DNA of 64,000 nucleotides, taken from Cellvibrio japonicus Ueda107 (GTDB lineage: Bacteria > Pseudomonadota > Gammaproteobacteria > Pseudomonadales > Cellvibrionaceae). Made by a program: the position numbers and the translations under genes. The stretch covers positions 1,930,501 to 1,994,500 of the forward strand of contig NC_010995.1 in the NCBI RefSeq assembly GCF_000019225.1. The letters run 5' to 3'. Positions 42,403-51,185 of this stretch are shown in pieces; position 1 is the stretch's first letter, and each line of letters opens with the position of its first letter. Under the pieces are notes generated by a model. It worked only from the letters and a program-made list of their open reading frames with translations, ran no database searches and was not told where the DNA came from.

Positions 42403-43426
42403 AAATACCGAAAACAAAGCAGTCGCCAAGATGACCAAGCTGCGCTATGTCGACCAGGCAGCCATCCTGCTGATGTCATTGGGCGAGCAGGATGCGGCTG
42501 AAATCCTGAAACACATGGGCCCTAAAGAAGTACAGCGCATAGGTGCGGCCATGACCCAACTGCAAAATGTGCAGCAAAACGAGGTGCAAACGGTCATCGG
42601 CAATTTCCTGGATGAAGTTCGCACCCTGACGGGACTGGGTGTTGGCGCGGATAATTACATTCGCAAGATGCTGATCACAGCCCTGGGGGAAGATAAAGCC
42701 AATGGCTTGATTGACCGCATTTTGCTGGGGGGTAATACGACGGGGCTGGATACCCTGAAGTGGATGGATGCCCGCTCGGTTGCCGATATTATCCGCAATG
42801 AGCACCCGCAAATTCAGGCGATTGTTATCGCCTATCTCGATGCGGACCAATCTGCCGAAATCCTGACCTATTTTACCGAGAAGGTGCGCCTCGACATCAT
42901 GATGCGCGTCGCTTCCCTGGATACCGTACAGCCCAGCGCCTTGCAGGAACTTAACGATATTCTCGAAAAACAATTCTCCGGTAACGCTGCATCGCAAACC
43001 AAAGCCATGGGTGGCTACAAGGTGGCAGCGGAGATCATGAATAACCTCGATGGCTCCATCGAAGCCGAATTGATGGATAGCATCAAAGAAATTGATGAAG
43101 ACATGGGCAACCAGATCCAGGATCTTATGTTTGTCTTCGAAAACCTCAAGGATGTGGATGACCGCGGTATCCAGGCCTTGCTGCGCGAAGTGTCATCCGA
43201 CGTGCTGGTGGTTGCCCTTAAGGGCGCCGACGAAGACCTCAAAGAGAAAATCTTCAAAAATATGTCCAAACGTGCAGCCGAATTGCTGCGCGATGATCTG
43301 GAAACCAAACCGCCAATGCGCCTTGCCGATGTGGAAGCGGCGCAGAAGGAAATCCTTATCACGGCGCGCCGTATGGCCGATGCGGGCGAAATTGTACTGG
43401 GTGGCAGTGGCGAGCAGATGCTCTAA
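42395..43426 (+). CDS. fliG: Flagellar motor switch protein FliG
   Basis: FliG is the switch component that contacts the stator and determines torque. The 343-residue protein has AILLMSLGEQDAAEILKHM at the N-terminus (FliF-binding), EHPQIQAIVIAYL in the middle, and the C-terminal torque helix with charged residues in KEKIFKNMSKRAAELLRDDL (split), where Lys, Arg and Asp contact MotA. It begins 8 bp before the fliF stop. Confidence 0.97.
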   Translation: MTENTENKAVAKMTKLRYVDQAAILLMSLGEQDAAEILKHMGPKEVQRIGAAMTQLQNVQQNEVQTVIGNFLDEVRTLTGLGVGADNYIRKMLITALGEDKANGLIDRILLGGNTTGLDTLKWMDARSVADIIRNEHPQIQAIVIAYLDADQSAEILTYFTEKVRLDIMMRVASLDTVQPSALQELNDILEKQFSGNAASQTKAMGGYKVAAEIMNNLDGSIEAELMDSIKEIDEDMGNQIQDLMFVFENLKDVDDRGIQALLREVSSDVLVVALKGADEDLKEKIFKNMSKRAAELLRDDLETKPPMRLADVEAAQKEILITARRMADAGEIVLGGSGEQML

Positions 43427-43444
43427 CCCCGCCGGGATGTATTT

Positions 43445-44266
43445 ATGACCGAGAACCATACTATCAACCGCATCCCGGCGGAAGAGGCCAAAGACGCTCG
43501 TCCCTGGGTATTGCCGCCGGTCAGCGATAACGGGCGCGTGCTTTCATCGGCTGAAAAAGAGGCGAGGGAGCGGCGCGATGCCCTGTTGCGCGGGCGCAAT
43601 GAAAAAATTGAAGTGATCGATATTCCTGAGCCGCCGCCGGCCCCCGGCATCAGCGCAGAGGACATGCAGGCCATGTTCGACTCGGCGGAAAAAGAAGGCT
43701 TTACCCAGGGGCATAAAGAAGGCTTTGCCAAAGGCAATGCAGAAGGCTATGAGGCGGGGCGCCAGCAGGGCTTGATGGAAATGCGCGCCCAATTGGTTGC
43801 CGAGCAACAGCGCTTCCAGAAGTTGGCCAGTGCCTTATTGCATCCTGTTCAGGAACAGGATGATGACCTCGAACAACTCCTGTTGGATGTGATTTGTACG
43901 CTCACCCAAAGTGTGGTGCAGCGCGAGTTGCTGACCGACTCCTCACAGATTCTCGAGTTGGTGCGCAAAGCGGTGGATGCACTGCCGGTGGGGAGTAAAA
44001 ATATCCGTATCAGCCTTAATCCCGATGACTTGGCCGCCGTGGAAGCCTATGCGGATGAACAGCAGCTCGATTGGAAATTCCACGGTGACAATAGCTTGCA
44101 ACCCGGTGGTTGCCGGATAGAAACACCGGACAGTCGCGTGGATTATTCGGTATCAACGCGCTTGCAAACCCTGCTGGAACAGTTTGTCTCCCAGCAATTG
44201 GCCGCTAGCGATGAACCGGGGTTATTGGATGAAGCCCCTGACGACAGTGTCCAACCTGCGGGCTAG
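43445..44266 (+). CDS. fliH: Flagellar assembly protein FliH
   Basis: FliH binds FliI and regulates the export ATPase. The 273-residue protein has an acidic N-terminus, a Gly-repeat stretch EGFTQGHKEGFAKGNAEGYEAGRQQG (in part) of the GxxxG type known in FliH, and a conserved C-terminal domain with LLDVICTLTQSVVQREL and ISLNPDDLAAVEAYAD. Its stop at 44266 lies 4 bp before the fliI ATG. Confidence 0.93.
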   Translation: MTENHTINRIPAEEAKDARPWVLPPVSDNGRVLSSAEKEARERRDALLRGRNEKIEVIDIPEPPPAPGISAEDMQAMFDSAEKEGFTQGHKEGFAKGNAEGYEAGRQQGLMEMRAQLVAEQQRFQKLASALLHPVQEQDDDLEQLLLDVICTLTQSVVQRELLTDSSQILELVRKAVDALPVGSKNIRISLNPDDLAAVEAYADEQQLDWKFHGDNSLQPGGCRIETPDSRVDYSVSTRLQTLLEQFVSQQLAASDEPGLLDEAPDDSVQPAG

Positions 44267-44270
44267 CCCT

Positions 44271-45659
44271 ATGTTTGAACGCCAAACAATCAGTTCCCGC
44301 CTGCGTCGCTACGCTCCCCGGCACCTGGCGGTTACCGAGCCGCAGGCAGAGGGCCGTATTACCCGTGCAGTGGGACTGACCCTGGAGGCGGTTGGCCTGA
44401 ATGTGTCGGTGGGGCGCCAGTGTGAAATTATCAATAGCGATAATCGCCGTATCGAAGCAGAAGTCGTCGGGTTTGCGGGTGACAAGGTTTTCCTGATGCC
44501 GGTCAAGCGGGTAGAGGGACTCCAACCCGGTGCCAGGGTCATTCCTGTTGCCGGACAGATGGGCATGCGCATAGGCCCGCAGTTGCTGGGGCGTGTTATC
44601 AATGGCATCGGACAACCGCTGGATGCTAAAGGGCCTTTGGCGGGCGATGAATACCTCGATTTTAACCCGCGCGATATCAACCCCCTGCAACGGCACCCGA
44701 TCAGTGAAACCCTGGATGTCGGGGTGAGGGCGATCAACGCCCTGATTACCGTGGGGCGCGGCCAGCGACTTGGCCTGTTTGCCGGCTCCGGTGTGGGCAA
44801 GAGCGTCCTGATGGGTATGATGACCAAGTTCACGACGGCCGACATAGTGGTGGTTGGCCTGATTGGCGAGCGTGGCCGCGAGGTGAAGGAATTTATTGAC
44901 CATATCCTGGGCGAGGAAGGCCTGCGCCGCGCAGTGGTTGTCGCCTCACCGGCCGATGATGCTCCCTTGATGCGTTTGCGCGCCTCCCTGCTCGCCAGCC
45001 GGATTGCCGAGTATTACCGCGACCAGGGGCAGAATGTCCTGCTGCTGATGGATTCCCTGACCCGTTTTGCCCAGGCACAGCGCGAAATTGCCCTGGCAAT
45101 TGGCGAGCCACCTGCGACCAAGGGGTATCCTCCATCCGTGTTTGCCAAGATTCCCCAACTGGTGGAGCGGGCCGGTAATGCCGCAGAAGGTGAGGGTTCG
45201 ATTACGGCTTTCTATACCGTGTTGACCGAAGGGGATGACTTGCAGGACCCGATTGCCGATTCGGCTCGCGCCATCCTCGACGGTCATGTGGTGCTATCGC
45301 GCCGTCTGGCGGAAGAGGGCGTTTATCCGGCAATCGATGTGGAGTCCTCTATCAGTCGCGCCATGCAGAATATTGTTGATGACGAACACCTCAAGATGAT
45401 GCAGCGCTTCAAGCAGCTCCTGGCGCGCTACCAGCAAAACCGTGACCTGATTGCTATCGGTGCCTATACCCAAGGGGCAGACCCGGAAACCGATGCCGCT
45501 ATTGAGCGCTTTCCCCACTTGCGAGCCTTTATTCAGCAGGGCATTCGCCAGCCGGTGCATATGGCGGAATCTATTGGCAATCTCAAGGCACTGCTCAAGC
45601 CGCCCGCCAATACCAAAGGCAATAGCCCTTTGGCGGCACAACATCGGACACCGGGGTGA
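44271..45659 (+). CDS. fliI: Flagellum-specific ATPase FliI
   Basis: FliI is the ATPase of the flagellar type III export apparatus, related to the F1 beta subunit. ATG 44271 gives 462 residues. It has the Walker A GLFAGSGVGKSVLMG, VGLIGERGREVKEFI, LLMDSLTRFAQAQRE and the family PPATKGYPPSVFA. The in-frame extension back to 44184 lies inside fliH and is unlikely. It is followed by fliJ. Confidence 0.96.
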   Translation: MFERQTISSRLRRYAPRHLAVTEPQAEGRITRAVGLTLEAVGLNVSVGRQCEIINSDNRRIEAEVVGFAGDKVFLMPVKRVEGLQPGARVIPVAGQMGMRIGPQLLGRVINGIGQPLDAKGPLAGDEYLDFNPRDINPLQRHPISETLDVGVRAINALITVGRGQRLGLFAGSGVGKSVLMGMMTKFTTADIVVVGLIGERGREVKEFIDHILGEEGLRRAVVVASPADDAPLMRLRASLLASRIAEYYRDQGQNVLLLMDSLTRFAQAQREIALAIGEPPATKGYPPSVFAKIPQLVERAGNAAEGEGSITAFYTVLTEGDDLQDPIADSARAILDGHVVLSRRLAEEGVYPAIDVESSISRAMQNIVDDEHLKMMQRFKQLLARYQQNRDLIAIGAYTQGADPETDAAIERFPHLRAFIQQGIRQPVHMAESIGNLKALLKPPANTKGNSPLAAQHRTPG

Positions 45660-45667
45660 CCTGAGCC

Positions 45668-46123
45668 ATGGCTGAGTCCCGTGCACAGCGAATACGGGTA
45701 GTGCTCACCCTGGCCCAACGCCAGGAAGACACCGCGGCGGAGCGCCTTGGGCAGTATCGCGACCAGGTGCGTGGTGAAGAGGAGCAATTGGCACAGTTGC
45801 GTGATTATGCCGCCCAATACACACAAGACTATGCCAGTCAGCGCCAGGGAATCTATGCCCACCAGTTAATGAACTACAGTGGTTTTGTGGCTCGCCTTGG
45901 CGAATTGTGCCGCGAGCAGGAAGCAAAACTTAAACGTATGCAACTGACGCTCAATAAAATGCAAGAGCAGTGGCGCCAATGTCATCAAAAGCGCAAATCC
46001 ATTGAAGATCTGATTGAACGATTCAAACGTGAAGACGCTGTATTGCTGGATAAGCGATTACAAAAAGAACTGGATGAACTCACTACCCAGAAATTTTCCC
46101 GTATACCTTCCCGCGACGAATAA
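45668..46123 (+). CDS. fliJ: Flagellar export protein FliJ
   Basis: FliJ is a coiled-coil protein that couples FliI to the export gate. The 151-residue reading is highly charged with heptad-like runs throughout, for example RQEDTAAERLGQYRDQVRGEEEQLAQLRDY (in part), and QRQGIYAHQLMNYSGFVARL, a conserved FliJ stretch. It begins 8 bp after fliI. The next gene starts 215 bp further, so the fliE operon may end here. Confidence 0.9.
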   Translation: MAESRAQRIRVVLTLAQRQEDTAAERLGQYRDQVRGEEEQLAQLRDYAAQYTQDYASQRQGIYAHQLMNYSGFVARLGELCREQEAKLKRMQLTLNKMQEQWRQCHQKRKSIEDLIERFKREDAVLLDKRLQKELDELTTQKFSRIPSRDE

Positions 46124-46338
46124 ACAAAAATGCTCTCATGTGCTTTTTTATAGACTAGGCTCCAAATCATCATAACTGGGCTATCCTTAGGTGGTGTGGC
46201 AGGAGCGCTGGCTGAGGGTATGGCATTCGCGGAAAGGTTCCCTGTGGTTTTCCTAGCGTATGTATCAACACCAGAGATGCGTATCATCGTTTACACTAGC
46301 CCGGTGAAACCAACCCCATGAGATTTACGAGGTAAGAC

Positions 46339-46644
46339 ATGGCGATAACGTCAACAGTTTCTCCTGACGGTAATCAAGTCACTATTTATATTCAGGGGCG
46401 ATTTGATTTCAGCTCTCACCAGGATTTTCGCAATGCCTATGAGAAGCTACCCAAAGTGCCATCACAATATCGGGTCGATTTGCAGGGGACTACCTATCTG
46501 GACAGTTCTGCATTGGGCATGTTGTTGTTGCTGCGCGATTATGCCGGTGGTGAGCAGTCCCGCATCCAGGTGGTTAATTGTTCGCCAGATGTGAAAAAAA
46601 TCCTGCTGATTTCCAATTTTGAACAGTTGTTTGATATTGAATAG
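46339..46644 (+). CDS. hsbA: STAS-domain anti-sigma factor antagonist HsbA
   Basis: HsbA is an anti-anti-sigma factor that, in Pseudomonas, binds FlgM or the diguanylate cyclase HsbD depending on phosphorylation. The 101-residue STAS protein has YLDSSALGMLLLLRDYAG, with the phospho-acceptor expected at Ser56 as in P. aeruginosa HsbA. Position before hsbR and hptB gives the assignment. AGGTAAG at 46330-46336 is a modest ribosome site. The gap upstream (46124-46338) shows no clear promoter. Confidence 0.88.
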   Translation: MAITSTVSPDGNQVTIYIQGRFDFSSHQDFRNAYEKLPKVPSQYRVDLQGTTYLDSSALGMLLLLRDYAGGEQSRIQVVNCSPDVKKILLISNFEQLFDIE

Positions 46645-46705
46645 TGCACCCTTGTGATCAGGCTTTGTGCCTGCTCCTGTTGTCAGGCCATGGGAGATTT
46701 AGCCT

Positions 46706-48484
46706 ATGCACCAGCCAGGGATAGCCACAGGGGCGCCAGTACAGGAGATACAGCCCCCGGATGAAGCACCTACAACCATGAATAATCGTCGTCTCAAAAT
46801 TCTGGTGGCTGACGATACGGATACTGATCGGCTGATCCTCGAAAGCATTCTGCGCAAAGAAGGGCATCAGGTGCTGTTGGCGCGCAATGGCCTGGAAGCG
46901 ATCAGTGCCTATGAAGCGGAGCACCCGGATATTGTCCTGCTCGATGCCCTGATGCCGGAAATGGATGGATTTGGTGCTGCGCGAACGATCAAGCAACTGG
47001 CCGGTGATGAACTGGTCCCCATTATTTTCCTCACGTCGCTCTCCGATACAGAATCCCTGGTGCGCTGCCTGGATGCAGGTGGCGATGATTTCCTCTCCAA
47101 ACCCTATAACCGTGTGATCCTCCAGGCCAAGATCAAGGCCTTCAACCGCATGCGCGAATTGCATAGCACTATGCTGACCCAGCGCGACCAAATCGTGCAA
47201 TACAACAACCGGCTGTTACAGGAGCAGCAGGTTGCCAAGCATGTATTTGATAATGTCGCCCACAGCGGTTGCCTCAACGCCAAGAATGTTCGCTTTTTCC
47301 TGTCGTCCCTGGCGGTATTTAACGGTGATGTGTTGGTAGCGGCCATGCGCCCCAACGGCAACATGATGGTGTTGTTGGGGGACTTTACCGGCCATGGCCT
47401 GCCCGCAGCCATAGGTGCCATGCCCCTGGCGTCCACCTTTTACGGCATGGTGCCCAAGGGTTTCGGCATGAGCGACATCCTGCGCGAAATCAATGGCAAG
47501 TTAAAAAACATCCTGCCGGTCGGTATTTTTTGCTGCGCCATCATGCTGGATATCAATTTCCGCAAACGCCGGGTCAAGATCTGGAATGGCGGTTTACCTG
47601 ATGCCTTTATCTATCGCCAGAAAACGGCAACTGTGGTGCCAGTCCGCTCCACCCATCTACCCTTGGGGGTCCTGTCCAACCGGGCGTTTAAAGATAACTG
47701 TGAATATTTTGAGCTGGCCATCAACGACCGTATTTTCCTCTGGTCAGATGGCATCCATGAGGCGCGCAACCTCAATGGCGATATGTTCGGCGAGGAACGA
47801 CTCAAACAAGTCTTTGTCCAAAACCGCGAGCCGTCACGGCTGTTTGATGAAATTATTGAACAGGTGCAGCAATTTGTCGGAACCAATGATAAAGACGATG
47901 ACCTTTCCCTGCTGGAAATCCGCATGGATGAACCGGCCCAGGTGGATCAGGCATTTGTGGATGCCAACCAGCGATTTGCCAATGCCGAAGTTGAGTGGTC
48001 TATGCGCTTTGAGGTAAATCCGCGTAGTTTTCGTGTCTTTGATCCGCTACCCATGCTACTTAATGTGTTGATGGAAGTGCCCAGCCTGCGCAGTTTTAGC
48101 AGCACCATTTACACCATATTGGCTGAGTTATATGCCAATGCCCTGGAGCATGGTGTACTGCAACTGAATTCCACACTGAAGAAAACGCCCAGTGGATTTA
48201 GCGATTACTACCGTTTGCGTGAAGAGCGCCTCCAACAACTGGATACAGGTTATGTGCGTTTCCACATTAACCATCGCACCCATGATGAGGGGGGTATTTT
48301 GCGTGTGCGAGTTGAAGACAGTGGCAAGGGCTTTGATTACCAAAACCGTAACCGCAATAGCCTGCATAGCCTGAGCTACAGCGGACGGGGCTTGGCATTG
48401 CTGGAGAGTTTGTGTTCGTCGGTCAATTTTATCGGTGCCGGTAATACCATAGAGGTAGAGTTTTGCTGGGTGAGTGACGATTGA
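46706..48484 (+). CDS. hsbR: HsbR response regulator/PP2C phosphatase and kinase
   Basis: HsbR receives phosphate from HptB and switches between phosphatase and kinase towards HsbA. The 592-residue protein has a receiver domain (about residues 28-145: VADDTDTD, phospho-acceptor in IVLLDALMPEMDG, LSKPYN), a PP2C/SpoIIE phosphatase domain (about 195-390: LGDFTGHGLPAAIGAM and LWSDGIHEARN), and a GHKL ATPase domain at the C-terminus (LAELYANALEHGVL, RVEDSGKGFDY). All metal-binding Asp residues seem present. GGGAG at 46692-46696 supports ATG 46706. hptB begins at its stop codon. Confidence 0.93.
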   Translation: MHQPGIATGAPVQEIQPPDEAPTTMNNRRLKILVADDTDTDRLILESILRKEGHQVLLARNGLEAISAYEAEHPDIVLLDALMPEMDGFGAARTIKQLAGDELVPIIFLTSLSDTESLVRCLDAGGDDFLSKPYNRVILQAKIKAFNRMRELHSTMLTQRDQIVQYNNRLLQEQQVAKHVFDNVAHSGCLNAKNVRFFLSSLAVFNGDVLVAAMRPNGNMMVLLGDFTGHGLPAAIGAMPLASTFYGMVPKGFGMSDILREINGKLKNILPVGIFCCAIMLDINFRKRRVKIWNGGLPDAFIYRQKTATVVPVRSTHLPLGVLSNRAFKDNCEYFELAINDRIFLWSDGIHEARNLNGDMFGEERLKQVFVQNREPSRLFDEIIEQVQQFVGTNDKDDDLSLLEIRMDEPAQVDQAFVDANQRFANAEVEWSMRFEVNPRSFRVFDPLPMLLNVLMEVPSLRSFSSTIYTILAELYANALEHGVLQLNSTLKKTPSGFSDYYRLREERLQQLDTGYVRFHINHRTHDEGGILRVRVEDSGKGFDYQNRNRNSLHSLSYSGRGLALLESLCSSVNFIGAGNTIEVEFCWVSDD

Positions 48485-48859
48485 ATGAATAATATAACTG
48501 TGGAATTCTCCAACATGAACCATCTTGATTATGACGCACTAAATACACTCAGGGATGTCATGGAGGGTGATTTCCCTCTATTGATTGACACCTTTATTCT
48601 TGATTCCACCGAGCGCCTGCAAAAGCTGCACACCATTATTAATAGTGCCAATGCCGACTTGATTCGGCGCTCTGCACATAGTTTCAAAGGGAGCAGCAGT
48701 AATATCGGCGCGATTCAATTAGCAGCTCTGTGTGCATCCCTGGAAAAAAAGGCCCTCGATGGTGACTTGGTAAACCTTGATCAGGATTTGCGTGCGATAG
48801 AGCAGGAATATGCCCAAGTGGAAAACCTGCTGCGCGCTATGTTGCAGGTGAGCCGCTGA
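48485..48859 (+). CDS. hptB: Histidine phosphotransfer protein HptB
   Basis: HptB relays phosphate from hybrid kinases (PA1611, RetS-associated sensors in P. aeruginosa) to HsbR. The 124-residue Hpt domain has the site RRSAHSFKGSSSNIGAI, with the phospho-accepting His at residue 65, and FPLLIDTFILDSTERL at the start. The start codon directly abuts the hsbR stop. A later ATG at 48515 is an alternative. fliK follows 172 bp downstream behind its own promoter. Confidence 0.92.
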   Translation: MNNITVEFSNMNHLDYDALNTLRDVMEGDFPLLIDTFILDSTERLQKLHTIINSANADLIRRSAHSFKGSSSNIGAIQLAALCASLEKKALDGDLVNLDQDLRAIEQEYAQVENLLRAMLQVSR

Positions 48860-48907
48860 TCAGCGAATGCCCCTACCACCTGCATTCCTTTATCTGTCCT
48901 GCGCTGT

Positions 48908-48923
48908 TGGCACCTACCTTGCA
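48908..48923 (+). promoter_or_regulatory. Sigma-54 promoter of fliK
   Basis: TGGCACCTACCTTGCA at 48908-48923 matches the full TGGCAC-N5-TTGCA consensus. It lies 109 bp before the fliK ATG, after hptB. Confidence 0.93.
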
Positions 48924-49031
48924 CTTATTCCCTGTGGAACACGATATCAGCCTTTTGGGCGGCAAGCATTTGCCGCTCTTAATGGCACTACCTGGTATCG
49001 GGACGTCGATGTGTAATGGGAGCCAGTATTC

Positions 49032-50414
49032 ATGCAACACTCCGCGCAACAAAGCGGTCTAGCCGTTAATTCGCTGCTTAACCTGAGTGCCAATGTGCCT
49101 GCCAGGACGACCAAAAGTCAGTCGAACCCAGCCAACACAGATGCAACCAGTTTCCAGCAGTTAATGCAAAATACCCGGCCAGAAGTTGCCACCCGTCCAG
49201 CCGTCAAACCTGCTGCAAGTCCTGTGCGCCCCCAGGAGGAGCGACAAGCAGATACCAGGCCGGCGCCTGCTAATCACTCGCATGAGTCTCCTCGTAAGAA
49301 TCCTTCAAATCCCCAAGCGCCATCGGCTAAGTGTTCCGAGCCAGCCATGTCAGAGCAGTCTGGTGCCAACCATAAAAAACTGGCAACAGATTCGGCAGTA
49401 GAAACGAATACAGAAACCGGGATAGCAACAGACAAAGCCGATGAGACTTTAATCCCGGAACAAGAGCTAATGACATTAATGATGGGTGAGTTACCCGTCG
49501 AGCCGTCCGTATTAGTAACTGAACAAGGGGATGAAACACCAGAGCCCTTAGTGGCCCCGGAGGCGTTGCTGCTGACCGCAGGGCAAATTGCCAGTCCATT
49601 AACCGGTGAACAATTGTCTGCCGATCTTTTGGTGGAGGAGGGCGAAAGTGCATTAAAAAGCCCTTTGCTAACCTTTGCCGGACGTGGCCAGGTTTTGGTA
49701 CCTGAAGGGCTGAAGCCTATAGATCCCGCCTCATTAGCGACAGACCCGGTGATAGAAGGGGAATCTGATCAGGGGATTACTCTCGATCTGGATAACTTGC
49801 AATCACAGGTGTCGAAGGTGATGCCGGAGCTGGCTAAATCCCTGGTATCGGATAAGAGCCAGGCAGGAGATAAGCCCATTTTGGATGCGTTAAAAACCCC
49901 AGCTCCACCGGCACCTGTTCCGGTGGATGCACTGGGGCGTCCCCTGGATGCAAATTCCCCTTTATCTCCGACAGCGCGGAGTTTTGTGGCGCAAATGAAC
50001 CTGCCGCAGGCTATGGGGAATCCCCAGTGGAGCCAGGCTGTGAGTGATCGTGTCCTGTGGATGGCTGCTCAAAACCTGTCGGCAGCCGATATTCGCCTGG
50101 ATCCGCCGGATTTAGGCAGCATGCATGTCAAGGTCAGTGTCAGCCAGGATCAGGCGAGCGTGACTTTCGTTTCGCCACATCCACAGGTGCGTGAAGCATT
50201 GGATCAGCAGGCAACACGCCTGCGTGAAATGTTTGCCGAGCAGGGGTTGAACCTGGTCAATGTCGATGTCTCGGATCGCCATCAACAGCAACGAGCACAG
50301 GATGAGTCCACCTCTGGCAATCGCTCTTCCGAGTCCCAGGCGGAAGAAGAGGCTCTCCAGGTTGTGGGTGAGAGCAGCATTGGTCAATTACGTTTAATTG
50401 ATCATTACGCCTGA
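49032..50414 (+). CDS. fliK: Flagellar hook-length control protein FliK
   Basis: FliK is the exported ruler that switches substrate specificity of the export gate. The 460-residue protein is a long low-complexity Pro/Ala/Gln/Glu-rich region followed by the conserved Flg_hook domain at about residues 330-425 (DIRLDPPDLGSMHVKVSV, FVSPHPQVREALDQQ, LREMFAEQGLNL). Sequence before the domain is poorly conserved in all FliK. It stands alone between hptB and fliL with a strong sigma-54 site upstream. Confidence 0.92.
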   Translation: MQHSAQQSGLAVNSLLNLSANVPARTTKSQSNPANTDATSFQQLMQNTRPEVATRPAVKPAASPVRPQEERQADTRPAPANHSHESPRKNPSNPQAPSAKCSEPAMSEQSGANHKKLATDSAVETNTETGIATDKADETLIPEQELMTLMMGELPVEPSVLVTEQGDETPEPLVAPEALLLTAGQIASPLTGEQLSADLLVEEGESALKSPLLTFAGRGQVLVPEGLKPIDPASLATDPVIEGESDQGITLDLDNLQSQVSKVMPELAKSLVSDKSQAGDKPILDALKTPAPPAPVPVDALGRPLDANSPLSPTARSFVAQMNLPQAMGNPQWSQAVSDRVLWMAAQNLSAADIRLDPPDLGSMHVKVSVSQDQASVTFVSPHPQVREALDQQATRLREMFAEQGLNLVNVDVSDRHQQQRAQDESTSGNRSSESQAEEEALQVVGESSIGQLRLIDHYA

Positions 50415-50550
50415 TAGTCTGTTCTTTTTATCGCCATTCCCTCCAGCCAATGCCCGGAATTATCCCGGGTTGTTGCTAATACGTTGTTTTCGCAAGACAT
50501 TCACCAGCAAAATAGTAAACCACTGCTAAGCTATCTGGCATAACAGGCAG

Positions 50551-50566
50551 TGGCATGGCTATTGCT
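50551..50566 (+). promoter_or_regulatory. Sigma-54 promoter of fliLMN
   Basis: TGGCATGGCTATTGCT at 50551-50566 keeps GG and GC ten bases apart and fits TGGCAY-N5-TTGCW. It is 38 bp before the fliL ATG at 50605. Confidence 0.88.
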
Positions 50567-50604
50567 GATACTATTTTGGCAGAGAAAAGCGACGGAGTTT
50601 TGAC

Positions 50605-51174
50605 ATGGCGGCAGCCCCCAAGAAAACCGATAAAGCCAATGACGCAAATGCAACAGATACCGGCACTGTAAAGTCGGATAAAAAAAAGTTGTTCCTGATC
50701 ATTGGTGTGGCGGTTGTATTAATTCTGATATCCGTTGGTGGGACTTTGGCTGCGCTCAAATTTTGGCGTGGGGATGATAATCCGGATGAGGCCGTGCAAC
50801 CGGCAGGGCCAGTCGCTTTGGCTCCGGCTATTTACCTGCAGCTCAATCCCAATTTCACCATCAACTTTAACGTGAATGGGCGCCAGCGTTTCTTGCAGGC
50901 AGAAATAACCCTGATGTATCGCGATCCTGTATTGGAACCCTTGTTGAAACTGCATATGCCTGCCATACGCAACAGCCTGGTTATGCTGCTCAGCAGTAAG
51001 AATTTTGATGAATTACAAACCCCGGAAGGTAAAGAGGCATTGCGTACAGAGGCGCTCAGTGCCGTTCAGGGAATTGTCGATAGAGAACAGCAAGCGCAAG
51101 CCAGTGCTTCGTCCAGTGCCGCGGCTACCAGCAAGGTGGAGCAGGTACTGTTTACCACTTTCGTTATGCAATAA
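50605..51174 (+). CDS. fliL: Flagellar basal body-associated protein FliL
   Basis: FliL is an inner membrane protein around the stator that supports torque. The 189-residue protein has a basic N-terminus, one membrane span at about residues 31-53 (KLFLIIGVAVVLILISVGGT, in part), and a periplasmic stomatin-like domain with YLQLNPNFTINFNVNGRQRF and LFTTFVMQ at the end. Good GGAG lies upstream. fliM starts 11 bp after. Confidence 0.92.
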   Translation: MAAAPKKTDKANDANATDTGTVKSDKKKLFLIIGVAVVLILISVGGTLAALKFWRGDDNPDEAVQPAGPVALAPAIYLQLNPNFTINFNVNGRQRFLQAEITLMYRDPVLEPLLKLHMPAIRNSLVMLLSSKNFDELQTPEGKEALRTEALSAVQGIVDREQQAQASASSSAAATSKVEQVLFTTFVMQ

Positions 51175-51185
51175 GGCCAATCACT

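Noticed and set aside
41581..42438. 285-codon open frame on the minus strand
   Set aside because: It lies fully antisense to fliF and early fliG, which have strong family motifs. The composition is that of a shadow frame.
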